From: Branchinecta lynchi
Lineage: Eukaryota > Arthropoda > Branchiopoda > Anostraca > Branchinectidae
Assembly: GCA_023053575.1 (NCBI GenBank)
Contig: JAKZAP010000014.1
Coordinates: 22,780,938 to 22,844,937 of the forward strand
Length of the DNA: 64,000 nt
Direction of reading: 5' to 3'
The notes under the pieces: model-generated
What the model saw: the letters and a program-made list of their open reading frames with translations, nothing else
Told to the model about the DNA's origin: nothing
Databases searched by the model: none
Translations under genes and position numbers: made by a program
Shown: positions 23,001-30,658 of the stretch, one piece after another
Layout of the letters: every line of letters begins with the position of its first letter
Numbering within the stretch: the first letter of the stretch is position 1

Positions 23001-25053
23001 TATGTGTATGGCTCTAGCTGAAGTAAGCAAATAAGTAAAATGTATAAGACATGAAACCTGGTATTTTTATCTGGTTCTCGTGCATCCAGTCTGCAAGTCG
23101 CGCAAACCAACCATTATCACAAATAGAATCGCTGGAAACTGGAACAGCTTACCGAAAATAAGATAAAAGCGGACTCGATTAATAGCTTCAAGTCTATTGT
23201 GAGTCTCCGCTCAGGACGTTTATTCCGAATTTCTTCATGATCCGTTGGAGGCGAACGCCTCTTTTGATGCAATATGTTAGATAGGTATATAAATTGGTCT
23301 GTCTGTCTGTCGGTCGGTCCGGTGTTTCGAATTAGGGTACTTCCAGATGTGCTAAGACAAAAAACTTGACAGGCCAAAGGGACCACAAACTAACATGGAA
23401 ACAGTCACTTCCCCATCCGACCATCGTGGGGGAATGGAGGGAAGGGGAATCCTGAATCTTAAGCTATGTATAACTTTCGAACGGGTTATCGGAATTTTAT
23501 GAAACTTGATATTGGGAAAGATCTTGTGTCTCTGGACGTCCCATTTTAAGTCCGAACCGGATCCGGTGACTTGGGGGAGTTGGAGGGAGAAACAGAAATC
23601 TTGTGACACGCTCAGAGCGGAGGGATCGTGATGGAAGGTTATGGGAAGAACAAACTAGGACGATGAAACTTGCCTGGCGCATTAGAGATTCGAAAAGATT
23701 GACTTGGAAATAGTCACTTCCCAGATCCGACCGTCCCGGGGAGGGGATGGAGGGAGCGAAAATCAGGAAACTTGAGGTATGCATAACTTTCGAGCCGGTG
23801 ACTAGATCTTAATAAGACTTGATCATTTGGAAGAGTTTAATGTTTCTCATTTGTGCCTCACGGGTTAGATTCCTAGTCCCCTTAAGTACTCATCTTATCC
23901 GCTAAATACAAACTTTTGAGCAAACCATACATTTTCATGATCCCCAAGGATCCAAAACCATTTTTGGCTCAACGGTTTTGCTCGAAAATGAATGTATTTC
24001 TAGCATCCTTAAAATGCGCAGCCTAACCGCAAAGCGAACAAGACCAAAGGTTTCGATGGGATCCCAAAAATCTAACATCTGATTGAAACAATTGGGTCAT
24101 GTCTTCTCCGTTCAGTCTTCGTCAGATTCTGGAATATTTTTACTGTTACTCTACCAGTGAATCCTTATTGAACAACATCCTCGCTTAAACAAACATATTT
24201 CCTCGTTTGAAATTATATATCAACCCCTTCAACTTTCAATTACACTAGGTCTCTCCGACGTCACACAGAATAAACAAATGAATGCCGGCATCCGCGCTCA
24301 GAGCTATACTAGTTTGAGAATAAAGGGGTAGGGACTGCTATAGCCGGAAACTGGTCGACAAATTTTGAGTCCGGTTTTCGCCGTATTCCGGGTGAACCAC
24401 TTGTCCAGCAAGAAAATAACTTTCATATTCTGATTCAGCATGTCTCCTTACTCCTAAATCAACTAACTCAGTAGCTTTTAAAAAATATTTTTTTGTTTGC
24501 CCCTTAATTTGAAACCCCCTCCCTCCACCCCTAAATGTAGGGCTACAGAGCCCATCTGCGAACTCGACCTTACTCTTGACCCAAAGAATCCTCACACCAA
24601 GTTTCATCAAAATATATCATTCCCTTCGAGAGTCATAGTGCGCATAGACGGTCAGACAACTTTTGCGATGTCATAGGTATCCCTCCACTTACATTTTGGG
24701 ATCCCCCAAAAATACTTCTGACCAAAAGATACACAAGGTCCGTGATCATTTCTGCCACAAGGGTTTTGCTGATAAATGGATTACTAATACCCTTAAAGTG
24801 CGCATCACAACTGCAAAATATAAAAAAGTAGGCTCTGTTGAGGACATTAGATTTTCATGGTCCCTAGGGGCCCATGAACATTTCTGACTCAGGCTTACAA
24901 ATCAATTTCTAGAGCCCCTTCTCTTTCAGTCGGCTTCCCTGTATGCACCTCTACCATATTCCCTGCGTCGATCGTTGGTTATCCTCCAATAAGCGATGTC
25001 CCATCTGCAGAGTGGATATTGAAACTGAGCCTACATTTGAAACTTCGGGTTAG
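4827..25053 (+). CDS. RNF111: RNF111/Arkadia-like E3 ubiquitin ligase gene, seven coding exons
   Basis: Joining 4827-5013, 6109-6206, 14044-15824, 17414-17567, 18485-18619, 20511-20584 and 24930-25053 gives 2553 bases, exactly 851 codons with the stop. Every junction has GT-AG ends and matching phase. In vertebrates Arkadia is a nuclear SUMO-targeted ubiquitin ligase that amplifies TGF-beta/Nodal signalling by degrading SKI, SnoN and SMAD7. Visible here are an acidic, Ser-rich N-terminus, a SUMO-interacting motif VVVDLT at about residues 104-109 followed by acidic residues, a long Ser/Pro-rich low-complexity middle, the NRG-TIER-like segment at about 766-776 (GASQSCIER), and a C-terminal RING-H2. 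The zinc ligands are C796, C799, C814, H816, H819, C822, C833 and C836. The human protein is 994 residues, so this one is shorter in the disordered middle. Introns are filled with repeats. HUS1 lies downstream in the opposite orientation. Confidence 0.92.
5014..6108. other. RNF111 intron 1 with a LINE tail-like segment
   Basis: No exon was seen. At 5538-5830 the text (TAGTGTTTATTTAGCC, then 'CATGGGCCATACACAG') resembles the antisense 3' tails of non-LTR retrotransposons seen elsewhere in the window. I could not identify a protein remnant there. The rest is unassigned. Confidence 0.4.
6109..6206 (+). CDS. RNF111: RNF111 coding exon 2
   Basis: The exon lies between the acceptor TATTCTAG and the donor AAG|GTTAGT, entering in phase 1 and leaving in phase 0. 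It encodes a Ser/Asp-rich stretch (residues 63-95, including [15 protein letters not shown]), which suits the N-terminal acidic, SUMO-interacting part of Arkadia. The phase agrees with both neighbours. Confidence 0.8.
6465..7856 (+). mobile_element. Family A Helentron-like element, 5' part
   Basis: It starts with the family 5' terminus TTTTTATGGCACTTG at 6465-6479, followed by a C/T/G-rich leader with CGGTCGGTCTGTCC. Tandem modules with G-tracts then run to about 7790. No 3' terminus is present. A second 5' terminus begins at 7857, so this copy is either truncated or interrupted by the next one. The element lies in RNF111 intron 2. Confidence 0.75.
7857..10127 (+). mobile_element. Family A Helentron-like element, complete copy
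   Basis: Both termini are visible. The 5' end is TTTTATGGCACTTG at about 7857. The 3' end is CAAGTGCCATATGAGCTC, a hairpin, then TTGTTT at 10097-10127. The bases ATGGCACTTG at the 5' end are the exact complement of CAAGTGCCAT placed about 20 bases inside the 3' end. That is the asymmetric terminal inverted repeat of Helentrons. The core has at least a dozen modules. Their ATGAAACTT-like boxes fall near 7972, 8129, 8263, 8410, 8570, 8703, 8850, 8998, 9122, 9269 and 9436, about 140 bases apart. No protein is encoded. Confidence 0.8.
10200..10335 (+). repeat. Family C repeat fragment
   Basis: The sequence GGACCCTTGCTAAGAAGGGCC followed by GAAATTTCGCTGATG and TGACGTATCCGTTGTAAAC is shared with 27483-27690 (reversed) and, in part, with 30870-30960. 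The CCCTT/AAGGG pair can form a small hairpin. I regard it as the end of an interspersed element of unknown class. Confidence 0.6.
10336..10979 (+). mobile_element. Family A Helentron-like element, 3' part
   Basis: Module text parallels 9630-10127, and the same 3' terminus ends near 10979: CAAGTGCCATATGAGCTC, a hairpin partner CAGCTC, then TTGTTTT. The 5' part is missing, and the element abuts a family C fragment. The two adjacent 3' ends at 10127 and 10979 show repeated insertion or duplication of the family here. Confidence 0.7.
10980..12180. repeat. Family E repeat with TACCGAATTCGG tandem array
   Basis: Positions 11000-11450 match 46890-47350 in order, including CACTAGCCTTTTACCTTTGG, AGGCGAAATTTT and the small palindrome CACGTCAAGAGACGTG. 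From about 11700 to 12000 a degenerate tandem array with the dyad ACCGAATTCGGT follows, as at 47950-48880. No protein product is recognisable. Confidence 0.6.
12181..12950. other. RNF111 intron 2, nothing recognised
   Basis: I see no exon, RNA gene or shared repeat here. The only open frame (67 codons from 12835) overlaps a tandem repeat and has no family resemblance. Confidence 0.4.
12961..13215 (+). repeat. Two tandem copies of a 139-bp family C-related unit
   Basis: CTAGCATTTTCAA begins at 12961 and again at 13100. Each copy continues through GACATCAAGACCCTTG, a GGGTCGAAATATAGCT segment and GAGGTATCCATTTTGCAC. The order of the motifs (CCCTTG, then GAGGGTCGAAA, then a TATCC segment) mirrors family C at 10250 and 27550, so this is a diverged relative. 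Confidence 0.65.
13370..13560 (-). mobile_element. LINE 3' fragment (antisense)
   Basis: The text TTAAAGCCCGAGGGCCATC and the following 150 bases match 51000-51200, where a longer antisense LINE fragment with C-terminal coding remnants continues. The fragment is therefore the 3' end of the same non-LTR family on the minus strand, truncated here. The interval 13560-14043 beyond it holds nothing that I recognise. Confidence 0.6.
14044..15824 (+). CDS. RNF111: RNF111 coding exon 3, the large exon
   Basis: At 1781 bases this is the longest open stretch in the window. It begins after TTCTGTTAG and ends at the donor CAAG|GTAAGA. It encodes residues 96 to about 688. It opens with the strong SUMO-interacting motif VVVDLT and an acidic tail ([15 protein letters not shown]). 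A low-complexity Ser/Pro/Asn/His-rich region follows, with no folded domain that I recognise, as in the central part of Arkadia proteins. Base composition is more even than in the surrounding repeats, as expected of a genuine exon. Confidence 0.93.
15825..16485. other. RNF111 intron 3, first part; nothing recognised
   Basis: There is no exon-like frame with acceptor and donor. A ten-base C-run at about 16305 lies in unassigned sequence. Confidence 0.4.
16486..17270 (+). mobile_element. Family B Helentron-like element
   Basis: The 5' end is TTTTTGGGATCCCAAA at about 16488. The 3' end is TTTTTGGGATCCCATCG, then CACCTTTGGTCTTGTT, ending near 17270. The leader AAGCACGATAACTCTCGAAG leads into GATATTTTGATGAAACTTGG, which resembles the family A box. 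The core has modules with CATGCTGAACAC, TTCTCGCC and CCGGAATCCGGC. A short CC-loop-GG hairpin precedes the final TTGTT, as in family A. Confidence 0.75.
17414..17567 (+). CDS. RNF111: RNF111 coding exon 4
   Basis: The acceptor TTCATCTCAG and the donor CTC|GTAAGT fit phase 2 in and phase 0 out. Residues 689-740 include a His/Pro-rich run ([18 protein letters not shown]), comparable to the histidine-rich linker before the C-terminal part of Arkadia. The frame continuing past the donor into a family A repeat is not coding. Confidence 0.82.
17600..18180 (+). mobile_element. Family A Helentron-like element, 5' part
   Basis: The 5' terminus TTTTTATGGCACTTGCC at 17600-17616 is followed by GGTCAAGTGCC, which can pair with it as a hairpin, and then by modules with G-tracts up to about 18180. 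No 3' terminus is present. It starts 33 bases downstream of RNF111 exon 4. Confidence 0.7.
18485..18619 (+). CDS. RNF111: RNF111 coding exon 5, NRG-TIER region
   Basis: The exon encodes residues 741-785 in phase 0. The core is [20 protein letters not shown] at 766-785, which lines up with the vertebrate NRG-TIER segment followed by an HKYK motif. Here NRG reads GLG and TIER reads CIER. This is the segment that directs the ligase to its SKI/SnoN and phospho-SMAD substrates in vertebrates. Confidence 0.9.
18655..19280 (-). mobile_element. LINE reverse-transcriptase C-terminal remnant (antisense)
   Basis: Read on the minus strand, about 19145-19000 encodes [20 protein letters not shown] followed by [20 protein letters not shown] and a stop. 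The FVI..WNSIP...FK..L pattern is the typical C-terminus of jockey/CR1-like ORF2 proteins ('WNSLP...FK..LK'). The TTTATT-rich text to 18660 would be its 3' untranslated region. It is 5' truncated. Confidence 0.7.
19751..19970. mobile_element. MITE family I, copy 1
   Basis: The 220-bp element is bounded by AGCGTGTTCC at 19753 and GGAACACGCT ending at 19970, inverted repeats that continue with CCC/GGG beyond one mismatch. Interior text (GCTTACCACGC, GGGAGCGTAGTTAGCG, GATTGGCCC, CACGATATTTTGCC) is shared with 25951-26512. It encodes nothing. No clear target duplication was found. Confidence 0.7.
20511..20584 (+). CDS. RNF111: RNF111 coding exon 6, first half of RING-H2
   Basis: The exon lies between CTCATTCAG and the donor GTTCG|GTAAGT. 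It encodes an acidic lead-in and the first zinc-ligand pair, KCTIC, at residues 795-799. The remainder (EEEEDVR) is the usual Arkadia sequence before RLPCMH. It ends in phase 2. Confidence 0.92.
20707..20733 (+). repeat. GATA microsatellite
   Basis: About six and a half units of the tetranucleotide GATA run inside RNF111 intron 6. Confidence 0.9.
20800..21190 (-). mobile_element. LINE ORF2 C-terminal remnant (antisense, frameshifted)
   Basis: The minus strand encodes [20 protein letters not shown], then after a frame change ANRIVDA and [15 protein letters not shown]. This follows the order of a LINE C-terminus (R.HSYKL..., NRIV..WNSLP..VV.A.S...FK), with the tryptophan codon lost. It is a decayed fragment. 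Confidence 0.6.
21191..22200. other. RNF111 intron 6, unassigned
   Basis: I see no exon or shared repeat that I can name. Short A/T-rich text predominates, with GAATATTC-like words between 21790 and 22060. Confidence 0.35.
22205..22872 (-). pseudogene. LINE ORF2 C-terminal fragment, 184 codons
   Basis: The minus-strand frame from 22872 to 22318 ends with a stop and contains [34 protein letters not shown] and [11 protein letters not shown]. The order 'LE.VQKRALRII....SYE.AL..L.LPTL..RR', ending with a 'NSF.....LLN' tail, is the standard C-terminus of CR1/jockey-type non-LTR reverse transcriptases. The catalytic core is absent, so this is a 5'-truncated copy. Its 3' end runs into a GAGAGAGATAG repeat at 22210. 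The ATG at 22872 is only the first in the surviving frame. Confidence 0.7.
22873..23284. other. RNF111 intron 6, unassigned
   Basis: No exon, RNA gene or shared repeat was recognised. A run of CTGTCTGTC-type repeats at 23299 begins the next family A fragment. Confidence 0.35.
23285..23860 (+). mobile_element. Family A Helentron-like element, internal part
   Basis: The leader GTCGGTCGGTCCGGTGTTTCG is followed by GGGTACTTCCAGATGTGCTA and modules with the text AACTTTCGAACGGG, as in 61600-61830. The ATGGCACTTG terminus is missing. Similarity to the 61545 copy appears to continue into about 23860-24040 (GGTTTTGCTC text). Confidence 0.65.
24046..24715 (-). mobile_element. Family B Helentron-like element (reversed)
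   Basis: It reads AACAAGACCAAAGGTTTCGA then TGGGATCCCAAAAA at 24046-24079 (the 3' end reversed). It closes with GAAACTTGG-complementary text, GCGATGTCATAGG and TTTTGGGATCCCC near 24712 (the 5' end reversed). It is shorter than the copies at 54946 and 56714, with fewer modules. Confidence 0.7.
24930..25053 (+). CDS. RNF111: RNF111 coding exon 7, rest of RING-H2 and stop
   Basis: After the acceptor TTCTCTTTCAG at 24920-24929 the exon completes the RING-H2, with ligands in LPCMHLYH, C822 and the pair CPIC at 833-836. It ends at TAG 25051-25053 after a 14-residue tail. AATAAA sequences occur about 380-400 bases downstream (25432 and 25450) but lie in repeat-like sequence, so the poly(A) site is uncertain. 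Confidence 0.93.
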
Positions 25054-25950
25054 TCGTTGGGAGAACCCCTAGAATGGGAAATGGTTGAGATTGTAAGTGC
25101 AATTGCGTATAGTGTTTGTTTGTTCCTCGGATTATGCCTATATTTAGGTTAAACTATCATTGGTAACGTTCTTGGTATCGCGACGTTTGCTGAAAAGCGT
25201 GTCTCCCCTTTTAAACGGATTATATAGGAGAACATTTGTTTTTCGTCCACTAGTAATCTTAAGTTCGCCAATATCTGTGGTAAAGTTACCTTGATCCTTA
25301 GTCTTTACTTACGTGTCAACAGCCTATTGTCGTTTCATAATAAGCTGGGATCAACCAACGGGATCGTTCCGATATAAGTAATAAGTAAGTAATTTATTTC
25401 TGACCCGCCATATGAAAAGCGGAATATGTAAAATAAAATACAAGAATTAAATAAAACGCAACAAATACATTATACAAATTTTCATTCATCGGCCAGAAAA
25501 TAATCTAGAGTGTCATGAACTGGCTGGGCCCTGTTGTCCATGATTTTGGAAGAGCCGACGAAATTTGCAAAAGTGTGACGATCTTTAACCTCGAAACGCC
25601 ACGTTAGCATGTGACTGTAAATCATATAAGAACTGGCGGTTGAGATGTTGTCATGGTGGATATGCGAAGCATCAAATAAGGCATATATTCTCCTATATTT
25701 CTGTTAATCGCAGTTCTTACGCCCAAAATCGCCTTCCAGATCTCGCCTAAGCAGTGTTTAGACACCGTCGGTTGCGATTCTCCTCCTTCGCACCGTATTT
25801 AGGACGTATCACATTCATGCTTGGGTCCGATGTGGGTAGAAAATATTCCTCTTTTATCGCAGTGAATGTTAAACGCGAGCGATAGTTTTCGTCGCTATGC
25901 TGTTGATACTTGATACTTATAATTAAGACTCAAGCGGAAAATTTACATAG
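25054..25950. other. Downstream of RNF111, LINE tail-like text
   Basis: The 3' untranslated region of RNF111 must lie here but its end is not clear. At 25385-25640 the text has a TTTATTTCTGACCCGCC start, and an antisense frame ending DTLDYFLADE resembles a LINE 3' end. Two AATAAA hexamers fall at 25432 and 25450. Confidence 0.35.
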
Positions 25951-26512
25951 AGCGTGTTCGACCGTTCTAACAAAAGTAATTATTACTTACTGTTTTCTGT
26001 CCAACCTCATGAAAACTTACTATGACCGTTCCAACCTTCTCGAAATAGTAACTAATAGTAACTATTTGCTTACCACGCTCGGGAGCGTAGTTAGCGTGGT
26101 AATTATGATCTTTGATGTGATTGGCCCTATCACCTGTGGCACGATATTTCGCCAAAAATAGGAAAATTCGTTCCAGCCCTGACGCCAACAAACCAGAGCC
26201 TCGTTTTTATTGCATGCTGCAGATCCACTTCTCGGCCGATTCCGGAGTCCGGACTGATTCTTTCTACATCCGTTTTTGCACTGCAATGCTTCCGAGGAAG
26301 ACGGCAGCACTTCTCGAGAATCACGGACTTGCTCACTGAGTGCTTCCCTGCAAGGTGCTTCAACCAAGAAGAAAGTGAATCCAAAAACGCATATTGTGCA
26401 AAAGCAAAGAAGTGCTGCAGCAGCGATGCGGCAGCGCTATTGCAAGAAAAACGAGGCTCAGGATTCGTGACCTCGTGCGTGGGAACTACGGTAACTAGGA
26501 TGTGACATGCTC
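25951..26512. mobile_element. MITE family I, copy 2
   Basis: The ends are AGCGTGTTCGACCG at 25951 and GGATGTGACATGCT ending at 26512, imperfect inverted repeats matching copy 1 at 19751-19970. Shared interior motifs include AACTATTTGCTTACCACGC and GGAGCGTAGTTAGCG. This copy is longer (562 bp) and holds an extra internal stretch that copy 1 lacks. Confidence 0.65.
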
Positions 26513-27482
26513 TTAGTGACGCGAATTTCGCACTTGAGTTTCCGCATGCGAAATCTTATCGAACTGCGGCACGTTCCTTTATATGACGATATTAGGCGCA
26601 TTAACTGCCATTATTTGATATATTTAGGTGTGCTGTCTGCATGTTAATGCCCAGTTGGAATTAATCTTCCTCTCTGTAATGATGTGTAAAACAGTTAGAC
26701 GGAGAGACTGTGCGGATTGCACGCAACGATTTTTTCAGGATTGATGAACTTTCATCAGTTCCGTATGCTTTTTTTTTTATATAAACTGATTACGTGATTG
26801 AATGATTAAAACATGTGCGACCCAGATCTTCGGGAGAGGCGGCCTGTCCTGCACGATATTGTTTGTTTGTGAATGAAATTTTACGGTGGCTGTAGACTGT
26901 CCACACTATGTATCGAGGTGCTAATGCAGGCACCCTTGGACCGTAGGAGTTTTAGGTTCGTATGTTGCCAGTTGATCCTATCGTTCAGACGCAAGTGATG
27001 CGTTAATTGATATTCGCTTTGAACGTGGAAATATCAGCCTGAACATAACGAAAACAGATGTTTATCAACACCATCGAAAGAGGAGAAAAAGAAATAGGAC
27101 TGCTGGCGAAGATTTTCGACTTTGATACTGCAGCGATTGGTATCATTCTGAACCTGTAGGTTTTGGAAACGTATCAGGGGGGTAGAGGGTTCTGCCCCCC
27201 TCCCCTTCCCCGAATCATACAAAATATCGTTCCTGTATAGACTTTTATATGAAACTTCGCCGAAAACAAGTCCGCCGAAAACTCGTTCACACATAAGAAT
27301 ATGAGAAGATTAAAACTAATGTTTTCATTTTGGAAGGCATGGTAGACCATCAGGTCTATATTCTGTTTTGGTCTTCTTTTGTTTCATAGAATGAACTTAT
27401 TATTTCAGATTTGTCACACCCTAGTGCTTGTCCCTCTTGATTATTCAATCATGGTGTTAGAGAAAAATAAAAAATGATAAAT
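26513..27482. other. RNF111-HUS1 intergenic, unassigned
   Basis: Text at about 27300-27415 (GGAAGGCATGGTAG...TTCTGTTTTGG) recurs at 33320-33365, so a dispersed repeat is present. I recognise no gene. Confidence 0.35.
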
Positions 27483-27690
27483 ATTCTTTGAGCCCAAGCT
27501 GACTTTGAAACATTTATTCAAACAATGTTTACAACGGATACGTCAGCTATGATTTTTCATCAGCGATATTTCGGCCCTTCTTGGCAAGGGTCCTCGTCAG
27601 GCTGTCAGTCCTCTAGATCAACTGCGGGGAAGGTTTGATTCCTTGAAAAATCATAGCTGACGTATCCGTTGTAAACATTGTTTGAATAAA
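27483..27690. repeat. Family C element flanked by a perfect 47-bp inverted repeat
   Basis: Positions 27513-27559 and 27644-27690 are exact reverse complements over 47 bases (outer sequence TTTATTCAAACAATG). Between them, in reverse orientation, lies the family C core with the CCCTT/AAGGG hairpin. Single-arm relatives are at 10275-10335 and 30765-30960. The exact match of the arms suggests recent formation or gene conversion. Confidence 0.8.
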
Positions 27691-28085
27691 TAAAAAATGA
27701 GGCCTTGAAGGTCTTGGAAGTTACTTACTATTGTACTTACTTTCTGGGAAATAAGTATCGCATTAAAGTCGTTGGTTTCTGCGCTTTGGAGTCAAAGCCT
27801 GGCTTCCTAGTTAAGTCAGTATGCTACTGCCTGTACTGACTCGGATCTGTTTTCGTTGGGTAGGGTGCAATCTCAATACCTCCCCTCTAATGCAGCGTTT
27901 ACAAGTAGAGGAAAAATTAAAAAGAATCCGGTCTTGGTAACAAGATTATGTTTACACACAGAGGGAAAAAAACGGTTTCTTCAAATCAGAAAATCTGAAA
28001 AAAATAAATCACTAGCCAATTTGATAGCATTTATAACTTCAGTACTAATGATTGCTGCTCTCAAAAGCTAGCTAGACTTTTTTTT
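27691..28085. other. Intergenic, unassigned
   Basis: No gene or named repeat. The open frame of 71 codons from 27856 has no recognisable features. Confidence 0.35.
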
Positions 28086-28300
28086 GTCTTTTTTTTTTTA
28101 CCAGCACCGCCGACGAAATTCCTTTCAAGTAGACAGGAATTCCTTTCATAGTGAAAGGAATTCTCGTTCTGCTAGAGTTTTTTTCTAATCGTCTTCGCGA
28201 ACGGAATCCTTTCAAGTGGACCGGAATTCCTTTCTTTGCGACAGGGTTTCTTGTCCGTCTAAACGCTACATAAGATTGCGGCGGCTTTGGAGCCATCTAA
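28086..28300. repeat. Short interrupted repeats around GGAATTCCTTTC
   Basis: The word GGAATTCCTTTC and its relatives (AATTCCTTTCAAGTAGAC, GTGAAAGGAATTC, AATCCTTTCAAGTGGAC) occur at least four times in both orientations. The cluster can fold on itself. The origin is unknown. Confidence 0.5.
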
Positions 28301-30520
28301 GGGGAAGTTCCCGCGTGAACGGGACAAGCCATCATCATGATTTGCGTTTTGTCATGGATGATCTTCGTTAAGTCATTTTCGCGTGTACAGCTTAATGGAT
28401 GACATCGGAATTGAGTTTAAAGACGTTTATCGGTTCTCGAGTAGCACTGTTGAACAAAACTGAATCTTCCGTAGAGCTCTGGGACTTTTCGCGTGAATGC
28501 ATGTTCAGATTATCAGAAGATGGCATCCACACGGAAATGTCACTGGATGATGCCATCAACACGAAACCGGGTTGAGACAAAGGATTATGCCATCTTCCTC
28601 TATCCGTTCAGCAGAGCTCGAGGAGCGTCATTCAACGGGGAAACCGACCCAGATGGACGTTGACGTCAACCCGAGTTTTTCGCGAGAAAATGGCCGTTTA
28701 GCTAGATGGCATCGACGCGAAAACACCCATCTGATGATGGGACGTCAGATCCAACGGAGCCATCCAGGCCAAAGTGTCCCCGTTGTCGAGCTCAACAAAT
28801 TCTCGTGAACATGTCGTCTTTCATTGACTTTTCGTGAGGATGGCATCTTACGTCTAGCTCAACAGTCATCCACGCAAAAGCGTCTCCTAAGATTGCAGCG
28901 TTTTTTGGGACCGTCAGAGTTGAGTCTGAATACTCTTGATGACTAACTCACTTTGCCGATTGAAAATCGCCGGGTACCTAGCAGAAGAGCCAGAAGCGGT
29001 ATCACCTCGGGTAACACAGCTGCTCCCGAAGATCGCAGCGACTGTTTGATACAGAATTTGAGTTGTCGAGTTTGAGTCGCTAGTGAGACGTTTTCTCGTT
29101 CTTCCTGAGGATCACTGGCGTGTATTGTACTTAGTCATATAGAGTATTGTAGATAAATGTTAGATCGCGTCTCTAACCGCCAAGTCTGGGAAAATAAGAG
29201 ATTCCGCTTGGACTCTTCGACCTTTTAAAGGCGGTATTATCGTACCGTTTGAAGTTCTTGTCGCAGAATTTGTATCATTTTGTACCGTACTAGAAGTCAA
29301 TTTTAGTCTTAGGAAGTCGAGGTTGTCTACGCTTACGTTGTCGGTGATAGGGTCTTTGCTGAGTACTGTTCGTATTTATATCAGTGATAACCTATTTTGT
29401 CGCATGTTTACATTGTTGTTCTGTAATTTCAGTCTGCGTAATATATTTCGGAAATTTCTTTAATCAAGGAACAACTGTTTAACTAATAGGCTCAGCGCCC
29501 AAGGACAATGTAAAAGACTTGCTAATGTTTCAAGACTTCTTCTTTCCTAATGTTTGCCTCCAGTCTTCGAGCCTTTGTGAGACTCATAATAATAGTAATA
29601 CAATGCAACAGAATAAGCCGCCGCTTCTAAATATAGAAATTGAGAATGATCATAGAAAGCAGAATAAAAATCGTATCTATTGTACTAAATCGGTCACTTC
29701 AAAGTTCCGTTCCGTCGACTAATTAGAACGTCTCAATCAAGTCCCCTCAAAAAAACCTAACTCGATAGGGTATACTGCGTAGTTCTGGTACGAACTTGAT
29801 AGGTGTCCCCTGGATTCTTTCGTAAGCCCCGACATCAAAATTGTAACAAGGTCTCACTGTAGTGCGGCCATATGCTGTGATCGGCCGAACCATCAACTTA
29901 ACTGAAAGTGGAATAGACCCCCCCCCCTCCCTGCCTAAATGTGAATGCTTTTCTGATCTGAAACACCTCTTGTGACACGAAATAATCTTTTTATTATTTC
30001 TCAGTGGGCTTCTCTACTTTGACTCTAAACCAGCTGCTCATCAAAAAAGTGGCGTTGCTTACTACTCCGTTTCGACGCGATTATTTTGCTCTGAACAGTT
30101 TCAAAGTTGCAGAAAAACGATCAGGATGGTCGCAAGCCTAAGAAGCGGAAAAAAAAAACTTGTCTCAAAATAGTTTTATTACGAAGGTAAAAATAAAGCA
30201 CTGTCTACGCGTAAAGGCCCGGCTGGAAAAACTGGAAAGAAATCGTAGACCCCTCTTCGTGGACGTTGAGATGCAGCAATCCACCGTCGCACATACCTAA
30301 AGTAATACACCAACGTCAATGTATGGAGATGCCTTATATCGTGAATCCTACCTCTGATCCGACCGAATAAATGTCGACTGGTTCTCTGCTAGACATCTAC
30401 AGGTCTAATTGGACCCCCCCCCTTCTCCCCCCGCATTCCCGACCGAATTAGTTGTGCCCCCCCCCCATTCCTAGAATTATCGTTGATCCAACCAATTGTT
30501 AAAAAAACAAAAATCAGAAC
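28301..30520. other. RNF111-HUS1 intergenic, no gene recognised
   Basis: From 28320 to 28870 the words GATGGCATC and GATGATGCCATC recur in both orientations at irregular spacing, suggesting a decayed repeat. From 28900 to 30520 I see only unassigned sequence and C-runs at 29919 and 30413-30470. No exon could be supported. Confidence 0.35.
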
Positions 30521-30521
30521 A

Positions 30522-30658
30522 TTAAAGGTCCTCCAAAGTATACTGTAAAAATACGAATTTATCATCGGTTCGTAAAGTATATAATGTGTAATAAACAGAA
30601 GTCGGGAAGAAGATCACAAGGCAGCAGAAGAGCAACGGGCAGCTTGCAGAAATATGAC
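30522..30658 (-). CDS. HUS1: HUS1 terminal exon, tentative
   Basis: This is the only downstream frame I found with a usable acceptor (CCGTACAAG), the right phase and a plausible end. The last residues FVFLQYTLEDL could align with human 'DVSLQYFIPALS'. The preceding hydrophobic stretch is longer than expected, and the acceptor has a poor pyrimidine tract. The true last exon may be elsewhere between 30500 and 31230 or further downstream. Confidence 0.35.

Noticed and set aside
25432..25455. AATAAA hexamers as the RNF111 poly(A) signal
   Set aside because: They lie in text resembling a LINE 3' tail on the opposite strand, so assignment to RNF111 is not safe.
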